Source: Paenibacillus alkalitolerans
GTDB lineage: Bacteria > Bacillota > Bacilli > Paenibacillales > YIM-B00363
Length of the DNA stretch: 45,483 nt
Reading direction: 5' to 3'
Assembly (NCBI RefSeq): GCF_016482785.1
Contig: NZ_JAEMXM010000026.1
Span: 1 to 45,483, forward strand
A program made the position numbers and the translations under genes. Positions 1-6,892 of the stretch are shown here, piece after piece. The notes beneath the pieces were generated by a model. That model saw nothing but the letters and a program-made list of their open reading frames with translations, was not told the DNA's origin and made no database searches. Every line of letters begins with the position of its first letter. Within the stretch, counting starts at the first letter, position 1.

Positions 1-36
1 TCATCCGTGCATCACCGTGTTCCACTGTGAAACAAC
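1..36. repeat. Isolated fragment of the 81-bp repeat family
   Basis: These bases closely match the middle of the 81-bp units arrayed at 19249-19888 (the part running from TCATCCGTG to the palindrome around GTTTCACTGTGGAAC), with a few substitutions. The fragment lies just past the stop codon of the LysR gene and is cut by the window edge, so the number of copies here is unknown. Confidence 0.6.
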
Positions 37-50
37 ACCGCTACCAGCAC

Positions 51-941
51 TCAAAGCTGCTGAAAATATTCGATCAAATATTTCCGGAACGCCTCCGCCA
101 CAAGAGGCAACCGCTCTCCCTTTCGCCTGATCAGCCCGACTGTTCGCACGACGCGGGGCTCGCTTACCGGGATGCTCGCCGGCATCATCGGGCTCGTCTC
201 GATTAACGCCATCTCCGGCAGCAGGCTGACCCCTAACCCGGCCGCAACCAAACCCCGGATCGTGTCCGTCTCTTCCCCTTCGAACCCGATCTTCGGCGTA
301 AACCCGGCCTGTAGGCACGCTTCAAGCACGATGGCACGCAGCGAATAATGCTCGCTGAACATGACGAACGATTCTTCTTCCAATTGCTTCAGATGAATCT
401 CCGGGCTGCCGGCAAGCGGATGGTTGGATGGCAAAATCACCCGCAGCTGTTCCGTGAGCAGCAGCTCCCCTTCCACTTGTTCCCGATGCTCCGGGAAGGG
501 CGAGATAAATGCCAGATCGATCTCGCCTTGGCATAAATCATGAATCAATATGTGGAACGTCCCTTGCTTCAATCTGAACTTCACGTTCGGGTGCAGCTTC
601 CGGTATTGGGCTACAACGGATGGAAGCAGGTGTATTCCCAAGCTGTGCGGAAACCCGATCCTAATTTCCCCCGCCTCCGGGTCGATGAACTCCCTCACTT
701 CAAGCACCGATCGATCCAAGTCAACCAGCAGCGACTCCGCGCGCTTCAGGAACAGCCTTCCGGCCGATGTCAGCTTCAGATTGCGGCCTTTCTGCGCAAA
801 CAGTTCAACGCCGAGCTCTTCTTCAAGCTGGTGTATTTGCCTGCTTATCGCAGACTGTGCGACACGCAGTTCTTCCGCCGCATGCGTCATATGCTCCAGC
901 CGGGCAACCGTCACGAAATATTGCAACTGCCGAAATTCCAT
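51..941 (-). CDS. LysR-family transcriptional regulator, GltC-like
   Basis: A 296-residue LysR-type regulator of normal length. Residues 1-60 form the winged helix-turn-helix (MEFRQLQYFVTVA start, AVAQSAISRQI-type recognition helix), and residues about 90-295 form the periplasmic-binding-like effector domain. Spacing and wording (SAISRQIHQLEEELGV, RIGFPHSLG, GLVAAGLGVSLLPE) resemble GltC, the activator of glutamate synthase in Bacillus. No gltAB genes are adjacent, so the target and effector cannot be assigned. The gene starts 3 bp after the rhomboid stop codon and is probably co-transcribed with it; its Shine-Dalgarno site lies in the last rhomboid codons. The family call is firm; the GltC comparison is from memory of that family. 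Confidence 0.9.
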   Translation of the reverse strand: MEFRQLQYFVTVARLEHMTHAAEELRVAQSAISRQIHQLEEELGVELFAQKGRNLKLTSAGRLFLKRAESLLVDLDRSVLEVREFIDPEAGEIRIGFPHSLGIHLLPSVVAQYRKLHPNVKFRLKQGTFHILIHDLCQGEIDLAFISPFPEHREQVEGELLLTEQLRVILPSNHPLAGSPEIHLKQLEEESFVMFSEHYSLRAIVLEACLQAGFTPKIGFEGEETDTIRGLVAAGLGVSLLPEMALIETSPMMPASIPVSEPRVVRTVGLIRRKGERLPLVAEAFRKYLIEYFQQL

Positions 942-944
942 TGA

Positions 945-1568
945 TTACACATACCTTCCCCGAAGAAACTGTGAGTAGAGGGCGAGCAGGATAAACCCGC
1001 CGACGAACCCGCCCAAATGCGCCAAGTAGTTAATCTGCGGAATAATGAGGGAATAAATAACTCCAACACCTAACATTGAGTATAACGTTTTCCGAGATCC
1101 CTCATCCATCAGACGGCGCCGAAACAACGTCAGAAACAAATACGCTCCGAACACCCCGTAAACGGCACCGCTTGCGCCGAGCGAGAAGATCCCCGGGGGA
1201 TAAAAATTAGTAAATACATTTCCGACGATCCCTGCAAAAAGAAACAGAACCGCATACCGCAGCTTCCCCAGCAATCGTTCGAGCGGCGGCGCAAAGACGA
1301 AGATCGCAAACGAGTTAAACAGCAGATGAGGAAAATCGTTATGAAGGAAAATGGACGCCACATACCTCCACAGATTGGAAACCTCATTGAACGGAGGCTG
1401 GTTGGAAAACATACCTAAAACGAGCTTTATCGTATCTGCGGGTATACCGGTAATGAGCGATGCAACAAACACACCGGCATGCACAGCAACGACTATAATC
1501 AGAATCGCAGTATTTACAGGATAGTATTTCACATATTCCCGGAAGCTTTCATATCGAAGAAACATCAT
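945..1568 (-). CDS. Rhomboid-family intramembrane serine protease
   Basis: An integral membrane protein of about 207 residues. It carries the rhomboid catalytic pair: serine in GASGAVYGVFGAYLF and histidine in NYLAHLGGFVGGF. The loop L1 region (NEVSNLWRYVASIFLHNDFPHLLFN) is also typical of the family, and about six hydrophobic segments are visible. Rhomboids cut transmembrane helices of substrate proteins; no substrate can be named here. I chose the ATG at 1568 because a run of six G lies 9 bases upstream; the open frame extends to 1598 but has no comparable ribosome site. It leads a probable two-gene operon with the LysR regulator and diverges from tpx across a repeat-rich 280-bp region. Confidence 0.9.
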   Translation of the reverse strand: MMFLRYESFREYVKYYPVNTAILIIVVAVHAGVFVASLITGIPADTIKLVLGMFSNQPPFNEVSNLWRYVASIFLHNDFPHLLFNSFAIFVFAPPLERLLGKLRYAVLFLFAGIVGNVFTNFYPPGIFSLGASGAVYGVFGAYLFLTLFRRRLMDEGSRKTLYSMLGVGVIYSLIIPQINYLAHLGGFVGGFILLALYSQFLRGRYV

Positions 1569-1676
1569 TCGTTCATGCCCCCCGCTTTCGCTGCTCAATA
1601 AGCAATTTACATCATTGTAACTTGGAGCGGACGTAAAGGAAAGTTTTCATGATCCGGTTCTGCATGAAACTTCATG

Positions 1677-1806
1677 ATTTCAATGTTATAACCAAACCTC
1701 TTTCGAAGCACATTCAAGGAAGCCAGACCGCGATTAAAGGAAGGTTTGGTTGAAACATTGAAATTACGTAATTGTGTATGAATTGCATGAATTTCAATGT
1801 TATAAT
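1677..1806 (+). repeat. Two-hairpin repeat, copy 1 (upstream of tpx)
   Basis: Hairpin 1 pairs 1690-1699 (AACCAAACCT) with 1742-1751 (AGGTTTGGTT) around a conserved core at about 1704-1735 containing AAGCCAGACCGCGATTA. Hairpin 2 pairs 1754-1765 (AACATTGAAATT) perfectly with 1790-1801 (AATTTCAATGTT), and TATAAT follows at 1801-1806. A further copy of the right arm, ATTTCAATGTTATAA, lies at 1677-1691, so the middle arm could pair with either side. The element ends about 45 bases before the tpx start codon. Four related copies lie elsewhere in the window. Confidence 0.85.
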
Positions 1807-1851
1807 ATATAAGGTTGTAATCCAAAAAACGTTATTTAGGAGGAAATGATT

Positions 1852-2370
1852 ATGGCAAACGAAAGAACAGGAGTCGCCACACTTAAAGGGAACCCGATCA
1901 CTTTAATCGGACCGGAAGTGAAAGCCGGAGATAAGGCGCCCGATTTCAAAGTGAATAAAGATCTGCTTAATCAAGTGTCCCTCTCCGATTTCGCAGGCAA
2001 AGTGAAGTTGATCAGCGTCGTTCCCTCGATCGACACTGGCGTTTGCGATGCGCAGACTCGCCGCTTCAACGAAGAAGCTTCGAAGTTGGGCGATGATGTC
2101 GTCATTTTGACGATTTCCAACGATTTGCCGATGGCTCAAGCGCGTTGGTGCGGAGCCGCGGGCGTTGACAAGGTTCAAATGCTGTCGGATTATAAAAACG
2201 TATCCTTCGGAGACGCCTACGGCGTTCACATTAAAGAACTCCGCTTGTTAATGCGCTCCATCTTCGTTATCGATAAGAACGATAACATTACATACGTGGA
2301 GTATCTGAACGAAATGACCGAGCATCCGGATTACGAGAAGGCGTTGGCGGCGGCAAAGGCGGCATTATAA
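1852..2370 (+). CDS. tpx: Thiol peroxidase Tpx
   Basis: A 172-residue atypical 2-Cys peroxiredoxin that reduces hydrogen peroxide and alkyl hydroperoxides in the cytoplasm with thioredoxin as donor. The peroxidatic cysteine is C65 in PSIDTGVCDAQTRRF, and the resolving cysteine is about C100 in ARWCGAAG, the spacing usual for Tpx. The N-terminus TGVATLKGNPITL and the C-terminal EYLNEMTEHPDYEKAL are also family hallmarks. An AGGAGG site at 1838-1843 places the start at the ATG of 1852 rather than 1846. The gene stands alone between two-hairpin repeats; its own stop codon is part of the TTATAA that begins the downstream copy. The TATAAT at 1801 could be a -10 box, but no good -35 is seen. Confidence 0.95.
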   Translation: MANERTGVATLKGNPITLIGPEVKAGDKAPDFKVNKDLLNQVSLSDFAGKVKLISVVPSIDTGVCDAQTRRFNEEASKLGDDVVILTISNDLPMAQARWCGAAGVDKVQMLSDYKNVSFGDAYGVHIKELRLLMRSIFVIDKNDNITYVEYLNEMTEHPDYEKALAAAKAAL

Positions 2371-2481
2371 GAAAACCTCTTTCGAGGCCAATTCAAAGAA
2401 GCAAGACCGCGATTAGCGGTAGGTTTTCTTGCGATTCTAGAATTGCCGTTCACTTTATGAAAACTTATAAATTCTAGAATC
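2369..2481 (+). repeat. Two-hairpin repeat, copy 2 (directly after tpx)
   Basis: Hairpin 1 pairs 2369-2378 (AAGAAAACCT) with 2421-2430 (AGGTTTTCTT) around the core AAGCAAGACCGCGATTA. Hairpin 2 pairs 2433-2444 (GATTCTAGAATT) with 2470-2481 (AATTCTAGAATC), 12 perfect base pairs. The hairpin 2 arms differ from copy 1, yet pairing is kept. The loop ends in AAAACTTATA, as in copy 4. The element begins within the tpx stop codon. Confidence 0.85.
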
Positions 2482-2515
2482 TTAAGAAAAACTTCTATCG
2501 AAGTACACTCAAGGA
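2482..2515 (+). repeat. Two-hairpin repeat, copy 3, truncated
   Basis: Directly behind copy 2, these bases repeat the left half of hairpin 1 almost exactly as in copy 4 (AAGAAAAACTTC, then TATCGAAGTAC, then TCAAGGA). The match then stops. The right arm and the whole of hairpin 2 are missing, replaced by an ordinary terminator. Copies 2 and 3 therefore form a head-to-tail pair, the second truncated. Confidence 0.75.
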
Positions 2516-2524
2516 TGAGATACG

Positions 2525-2564
2525 AAAGACCTCCTTCTTACAATTGCGTAAGAGGAGGTCTTTT
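2525..2564. terminator. Bidirectional terminator between tpx and the 2566-2955 gene
   Basis: Stem AAAGACCTCC plus TCTTAC (2525-2541, one bulged T) pairs with GTAAGAGGAGGTCTTT (2548-2563), with loop AATTGC. A T-run follows on plus and the A-run gives T on minus, so it can serve both convergent genes. Confidence 0.85.
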
Positions 2565-2565
2565 A

Positions 2566-2955
2566 TTAATTGGTGATTTTATATTGGGCTAATTTTTTGT
2601 CGATCGTTCCGTAAATATCCAAGATGGTGCGATAATTCGAGCCCAAATCTCCAAGCGATCCCCTGGAAGCCGAGTAAACATCGATTGCCGATTTCAGCGG
2701 ATTGATGGAGAAGATCGTCAACGTAACGTCCTGCACGCGCCCGGTCACCGTCCGCTTCTCCATTACGATTTCCCCGACGTTCTTGACTTCATGGAGCACC
2801 TTATATCCCGGTTTTTTCTTAAAGATTTGAACTACTTCATCCCACAGGCTGTCGCGGGAAAGCTTGTAGTACCTCGTCTTTAATTCCGGAAGCGACGCTT
2901 TCTCTCCCGTCTGCTCTTGACTGCGGATCAGTCCGATCAGCGCTCTTTTCAACAA
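2566..2955 (-). CDS. Small conserved cytosolic protein, DUF1499-like
   Basis: A 129-residue protein without signal peptide or membrane segment. Two conserved-looking blocks stand out: PGYKVLHEVKNVGEIVMEKRT and INPLKSAIDVYSASRGSLGDLGSNYRTI. The second, with serine-arginine-glycine around SASRGSLGDLGSN, recalls DUF1499 proteins, whose function is unknown; I am not certain of that assignment. Translation probably starts at TTG 2955, one of two TTG codons in tandem, with a GAGGGGGG site 7 bases upstream. It is monocistronic, convergent with tpx and separated from it by a strong terminator. No catalytic motif is visible. Confidence 0.7.
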   Translation of the reverse strand: MLKRALIGLIRSQEQTGEKASLPELKTRYYKLSRDSLWDEVVQIFKKKPGYKVLHEVKNVGEIVMEKRTVTGRVQDVTLTIFSINPLKSAIDVYSASRGSLGDLGSNYRTILDIYGTIDKKLAQYKITN

Positions 2956-3071
2956 TGACGGTCCCCCCTCGAAGAACTTCCCATCCGTGCTCTTTTTCTA
3001 ATTTACATCTTACCACTACACCGTACGAATGGGCAAACCGTATTTTCAAAACTTGCGCAGCCGAGGGGGTT

Positions 3072-3839
3072 TTACCGGCAAAATATATGTTTTCCGATTC
3101 GTTTGATTTGCGGACGGCTCCAGATCCAGCCCGAAGTGGCAGTTACGGGATTGAAATAATATAAGGCGCCTTCCGACGGGTCCCACCCGTTCACGGCATC
3201 TTGCACCGCCTTGTAAGCCGTACCGTTCGGATCGAGCCATATTTGCCCGTCATCGACCGCCGTAAACGCGCGCGGCTGAAATATGACGCCCGATATCGTC
3301 TTCGGAAAGGCGGCATTGTCAACGCGGTTTAAGACGACGGCGGCAACAGCCACCTGGCCGATATAAGGCTCTCCCCTGGCCTCGCCGTAAACAGCCCGGG
3401 CTAGCAAGTTAATATCGTTGCTGGAGAAGCGGCTGGTCCGGACCGGTGCCCTCCGCGTGCCGCCGCGTCCGGCATTGCCGCCGCCAGGCCGCCAATTTTT
3501 TGTAGCTTTCGCCAACGCCGTCTTTGTATCCGGGCCGACTCTCCCGTCGACAGGCAGCCCGAATTCCCGTTGAAACCCGATCACGGCTTTCCGCGTACCC
3601 GGACCGAATGCGCCGTCAACGTTACCTCCATAAAATCCTAGAAATTGCAGCCGCGACTGCAGCTCGGCGACGTCCGATCCGACATCGCCCTGCTCCATCA
3701 CCCAGTACCATTGACTGAAAGATAACGACGTTTGACGCGAAACCCCGACAGCCGCGATCAAGCAAACCAGTGCACAGACCAAGCCTCTGAATAAAAAAGA
3801 GCGGCTCCTCGGCCGCCCGTTGCGTGTTTGTTCCGTCAC
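3072..3839 (-). CDS. sleB: Spore cortex-lytic enzyme SleB
   Basis: A 255-residue secreted cell-wall hydrolase that cuts muramic-lactam-containing cortex peptidoglycan during germination. An uncleaved or signal-type hydrophobic segment lies at about residues 18-40. A peptidoglycan-binding domain at about 50-108 follows (GSDVAELQSRLQFLGFYGG, VDGAFGPGTRKAVIGFQ). The C-terminal hydrolase_2/SleB catalytic domain spans about 138-255 (LLARAVYGEARGEPYIGQVAVAAVVLNRV; catalytic glutamate in GEARGE). The GTG at 3839 has GGAGGTG 7 bases upstream. The usual partner ypeB is not adjacent. Upstream is the structured RNA ending at 3902, whose terminator separates it from this gene. Confidence 0.9.
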   Translation of the reverse strand: MTEQTRNGRPRSRSFLFRGLVCALVCLIAAVGVSRQTSLSFSQWYWVMEQGDVGSDVAELQSRLQFLGFYGGNVDGAFGPGTRKAVIGFQREFGLPVDGRVGPDTKTALAKATKNWRPGGGNAGRGGTRRAPVRTSRFSSNDINLLARAVYGEARGEPYIGQVAVAAVVLNRVDNAAFPKTISGVIFQPRAFTAVDDGQIWLDPNGTAYKAVQDAVNGWDPSEGALYYFNPVTATSGWIWSRPQIKRIGKHIFCR

Positions 3840-3901
3840 ACGCCCACCTCCGGAGCAAGTATTTGCTCCTTTTAGTATGTAAAGTATTGTGTTCTACATT
3901 C

Positions 3902-4099
3902 AAAAAAAAAAAGAAAACCCCGCCTATGCCGTCCGGTATGTTTGTTTCTGAACCTGCACAGGCAGGTGGGTGTCCGCAGCGCATGCTTTTGACGTCCCTT
4001 CGCAAGGGCATGCCAGCCGCAGCGTCAATATGAGACTCCCGGGAAACAAGCATTGGTTCAAAACAAATAGTCCCGAAACGAACATCGCAGGTGTTTTGT
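3902..4099 (-). ncRNA. Rod-shaped structured RNA, 6S-like candidate
   Basis: The minus strand encodes a long, almost fully paired RNA of about 197 nt. The outer helix pairs 4091-4079 with 3935-3923 (11 of 13 positions, including wobbles). A second helix pairs 4067-4055 (TTTGTTTTGAACC) with 3954-3941, 13 base pairs with one bulged G. A small hairpin CCCTT-GCG-AAGGG lies near the tip at 3996-4008. A run of about 11 T follows the outer helix. A promoter stands at 4134-4106. Size, rod shape with internal bubbles, terminator, and the 5' GATGTTCG and 3' CGGACGGCAT wording resemble 6S RNA, the regulator that binds RNA polymerase. There is no ORF of note inside. It could instead be another small RNA or a leader attenuator of sleB. 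Confidence 0.55.
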
Positions 4100-4105
4100 A
4101 GTCCT

Positions 4106-4134
4106 ATTATATCCGTTCACCCCGCCGAAGTAAA
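4106..4134 (-). promoter_or_regulatory. Promoter of the 6S-like RNA
   Basis: On the minus strand TTTACT (4134-4129) and TATAAT (4111-4106) are 17 bases apart, a housekeeping sigma-A arrangement with a perfect -10. Transcription would begin near 4099, just before the outer helix of the RNA. Confidence 0.65.
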
Positions 4135-4161
4135 CAGAAGTTCGTGGATAGTTTGCCAGCC

Positions 4162-4929
4162 TTACCGTTCCGATTCCGGCGGCGCAGCATTTCCGGACTC
4201 CTCTTGCTCACCCTCACCGGCGGCCTCCTGCGCTTTCTGATGGCGGTCCATCAGCTTCCGGAAACCGTTGTGGAAGTGCCAGAACGTCATGAAAGCGATG
4301 AGACTGCCCATAAAGAACGGGATAAGGAACGTAATTTGCGTGAAGCTGATGTATACGATAACGGCGTTCGTGACCGCGATCAACAAAGAGCGGACCGGTT
4401 GGCCGATCGTAATCAAGCATGCATTCTTAAACGCTTGCCATACGTTCATATGCAGGTGAACCGCAATACAGAAAAAGTTAAACACGGCGATAAACAGCAA
4501 GAAAGAGAACGCAATGAACAGATAGGCAATTATGCTGAAAGTCCCGTTCTGGCCGGCGTAAAATCGAAAGTTAAAAAATAAAACGGCGAACAAGACGATA
4601 AATAATATTCCTCCGACCATACTCAGCAAGTAATTTTCTTTATATGCACGGAAAAATGTCTTCAACAGCGGCACATCGCCGTCTCCCGTCACCCACTTGC
4701 GGGCGACCGCAAACATAGCCGTTGTTGACGGGAACAGCAGAAACGGAGAAAGCACGGCGACGATAAACAAGCTGGATTGAAGCTGCGCTTCGTCGGCTGC
4801 AAACAAAGTGACAAAACCGAAAAAGAATACCGGCAATGCTCCGATAATCCACAAAATATTCGTTACCGATAATCGCATTATCCATTCCGAAATGCGGTAA
4901 AAACCGCCCATTAGTCCACGAAACTCCAT
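4162..4929 (-). CDS. YesL-like membrane protein (DUF624)
   Basis: A membrane protein of about 255 residues with five or six hydrophobic segments, typical of the YesL/DUF624 family often found with sugar-utilisation genes in Bacillus and Paenibacillus. Family features are the N-terminal MGGFYRISEWIMRLSVTNILW, the middle PSTTAMFAVARKWVTGDGDVPLLKTFF and the cytoplasmic, charged C-terminal tail (AGEGEQEESGNAAPPESER). Its biochemical role is unknown. The ATG at 4929 is chosen because GGAGGAG lies 8 bases upstream; the frame stays open to 4938. No sugar transporter is adjacent here, so it is a stand-alone member between the structured RNA and the helicase gene. Confidence 0.85.
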   Translation of the reverse strand: MEFRGLMGGFYRISEWIMRLSVTNILWIIGALPVFFFGFVTLFAADEAQLQSSLFIVAVLSPFLLFPSTTAMFAVARKWVTGDGDVPLLKTFFRAYKENYLLSMVGGILFIVLFAVLFFNFRFYAGQNGTFSIIAYLFIAFSFLLFIAVFNFFCIAVHLHMNVWQAFKNACLITIGQPVRSLLIAVTNAVIVYISFTQITFLIPFFMGSLIAFMTFWHFHNGFRKLMDRHQKAQEAAGEGEQEESGNAAPPESER

Positions 4930-5027
4930 TCGGGGCACTCCTCCTGCTTTACGCTTTTCCTTCGCCTAACTTGCCCAGGCGGGTTGTCTCCTATTAACTA
5001 TAATACAAGTTGACGTCACGAGGAAGC

Positions 5028-5061
5028 AAAAAGAGAAGACCGCCTCATTCAGGCAGTCTTC
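5028..5061 (-). terminator. Terminator of the helicase gene
   Basis: Read on the minus strand, GAAGACTGCCT and AGGCGGTCTTC (5061-5051 and 5045-5035) form an 11-bp stem with one G-T pair and a 5-base loop, followed shortly by five T. It begins 10 bases after the stop codon. Confidence 0.85.
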
Positions 5062-5070
5062 GGTTCATGC

Positions 5071-6657
5071 TTACAAGTTTGCGTAATCGCCGTTGTTGTT
5101 GTTGTTGTCTCCCGTGCGCGTCGATCTTTGGTTTCCGCCGCCCGTACGCGGACGGTTGTTGTACGACGGCCGGTCGCCGTAACGGTTGTCGTCCCGCCGT
5201 CCGTAACGGCGTTCGCTGTCGCCGCCTTGACGGTTGCCGCCGCCGTAACGTCTTTCGCCGCCGCCCCGGTAATCACGTCCCCCACCGCCGACTCGGCGCC
5301 CCGAGCTGCGTATGTCGGGCTTGCGCTTCTTCACGCGGATCGGCTCTTCCGGAGTCAATTCGACACTGACTTCCTTCTTCTCGCCGCCGGTCAGCAGTTT
5401 GATGGCTGCGGCCAGCAAGTTTACGCTGTCGTGATTTTCAAGCAATTGGATGGAAATCGCTTTGAATTCGTTGTATTCTTCATTATGGACGAGTTCGAGA
5501 ATTCGCTCCGCGACAACCTTCTGTTTGCCTTCGATCGCCTCGGCAATCGTTGGCAACGTCCGCTTCGGAATCTTATGGCGGGTTACCTTCTCGATGAAAT
5601 GGAGATGATCGAGCTCGCGAGGAGTAACGAACGTCCATGCGGTACCCTCTTTGCCTGCGCGGCCCGTCCGGCCGATGCGGTGCACGTAAGATTCCGGATC
5701 TTGCGGCAGATCGAAATTGACTACGTGCGTTACTCCGGAGACGTCAAGGCCGCGTGCGGCCACGTCCGTAGCGACCAGCACGTCGATGCTGCCGTCGCGG
5801 AATTTGCGCATTACGGTGTCGCGCATGTTTTGCGACAAGTCTCCGTGCAATCCGTCCGCGGAATATCCGCGCTTTTGCAGCGCTTCGGCAAGCTCGTCGA
5901 CACGGCGCTTCGTGCGTCCGAATACGATGGCCAAATCCGGCGATTCCATATCGAGCAAACGGCAAAGCGCGTCGAACTTGGACTTCTCATGCACTTCAAT
6001 ATATTCCTGGCTGATGAGCGGCGCACTCACTTGTTTCGGCACTACCGAAACGTGTTCCGGATTTTTCAGGAACCGCTGCGCCAGCTTCTGGATGTTCGGA
6101 GGCATTGTTGCCGAGAACAGCATCGTCTGGCGTTCTTCCGGCACTTGGCTCAATATCGATTGAATGTCTTCCAAAAATCCCATGTCGAGCATTTCGTCCG
6201 CTTCATCGAGCACCACGTAACGAACGTCGTCAAGCCGGATCGTCTTTCTGTTGATATGGTCCAACAGCCGGCCCGGAGTGCCGATGATCACTTGAGGGCG
6301 CTTTTTCAATGCGCGGATCTGGCGTCCGATATCCTGCCCTCCGTAGATCGGCAGACTGCGGATTCCCTTGAATCTGGCCAGCTTGCCGATTTCCTCCGCC
6401 ACTTGAATCGCAAGCTCCCGTGTCGGCGTCATTATAAGCGCCATGATCCTTTCTTCCGTCGTTTCGATGTGTTGGATCAATGGAATCGCGAACGCCGCCG
6501 TTTTTCCCGTACCCGTCTGCGCCTGCCCGATCAGATCTTGTCCCGCCAATGCGATCGGAATCGCCTTCTCCTGAATGGGCGTCGACTCTTCGAATCCCAT
6601 CTCGGTAATGGCCCGGAGCACCTTCTGCTCCAAGCCGAATTCGCTGAATGTTTTCAA
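5071..6657 (-). CDS. cshA: DEAD-box RNA helicase, CshA type
   Basis: A 528-residue ATP-dependent RNA helicase of the kind that acts in cold adaptation, ribosome assembly and the RNA degradosome. All motifs are present: Q motif near FEESTPIQ, Walker [26 protein letters not shown], and [10 protein letters not shown] in the second RecA domain. After residue about 440 comes an RGG/Asn-rich low-complexity tail ([18 protein letters not shown], then a five-Asn run encoded by a GTT microsatellite at 5092-5106), likely an RNA-binding extension. The first TTG (6666) is too close to AAGGAG; the TTG at 6657 is 9 bases from it and gives [10 protein letters not shown] leader of about 150 nt precedes it. 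It is monocistronic with its own terminator. Confidence 0.95.
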   Translation of the reverse strand: MKTFSEFGLEQKVLRAITEMGFEESTPIQEKAIPIALAGQDLIGQAQTGTGKTAAFAIPLIQHIETTEERIMALIMTPTRELAIQVAEEIGKLARFKGIRSLPIYGGQDIGRQIRALKKRPQVIIGTPGRLLDHINRKTIRLDDVRYVVLDEADEMLDMGFLEDIQSILSQVPEERQTMLFSATMPPNIQKLAQRFLKNPEHVSVVPKQVSAPLISQEYIEVHEKSKFDALCRLLDMESPDLAIVFGRTKRRVDELAEALQKRGYSADGLHGDLSQNMRDTVMRKFRDGSIDVLVATDVAARGLDVSGVTHVVNFDLPQDPESYVHRIGRTGRAGKEGTAWTFVTPRELDHLHFIEKVTRHKIPKRTLPTIAEAIEGKQKVVAERILELVHNEEYNEFKAISIQLLENHDSVNLLAAAIKLLTGGEKKEVSVELTPEEPIRVKKRKPDIRSSGRRVGGGGRDYRGGGERRYGGGNRQGGDSERRYGRRDDNRYGDRPSYNNRPRTGGGNQRSTRTGDNNNNNGDYANL

Positions 6658-6811
6658 CTGCTTCAAACTCCTTCGATTTTGGTCTACGTACTCTTAAGCC
6701 GCTTCAGACCAAACATTCGCACACCTTACTTAGCCGCACCAATACAGAAAGTCCCGAAAAAAAAGCATTTTCCATTCGGAAAATACTAGCGTACTTAAGA
6801 ATATTACGCTT

Positions 6812-6820
6812 ATTATAACA
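6812..6820 (-). promoter_or_regulatory. Extended -10 promoter of cshA
   Basis: The minus strand reads TGTTATAAT, a TGnTATAAT extended -10 element; no good -35 is seen. The predicted 5' leader of the helicase mRNA is about 150 nt, long enough for cold-dependent control, which is common for such genes but not shown here. Confidence 0.55.
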
Positions 6821-6892
6821 CATGAAAAGTTTTCATTGCCAGTTTGTGCGAAAAGCAAAATACGCCATACTAAGTTTAGAGGTGACTAAATC

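Noticed and set aside
1800-1815. PerR-type box upstream of tpx
   Set aside because: TTATAATATATAA resembles half of the PerR consensus, but the second half is misplaced. The TTATAAT is better explained as part of the repeat element.
1677-2481. Two-hairpin repeats as integron attC or XerCD dif sites
   Set aside because: There is no GTTRRRY core pair of the attC kind and no dif-like 28-mer. The conserved core lies in the hairpin 1 loop, not at recombination boxes.
5128-6789. A 553-residue plus-strand open frame
   Set aside because: It is the antisense shadow of the cshA helicase, with Arg-rich low-quality composition and no family resemblance. Similar long frames opposite pdhC/pdhB, the lipoprotein gene and others were left out for the same reason.
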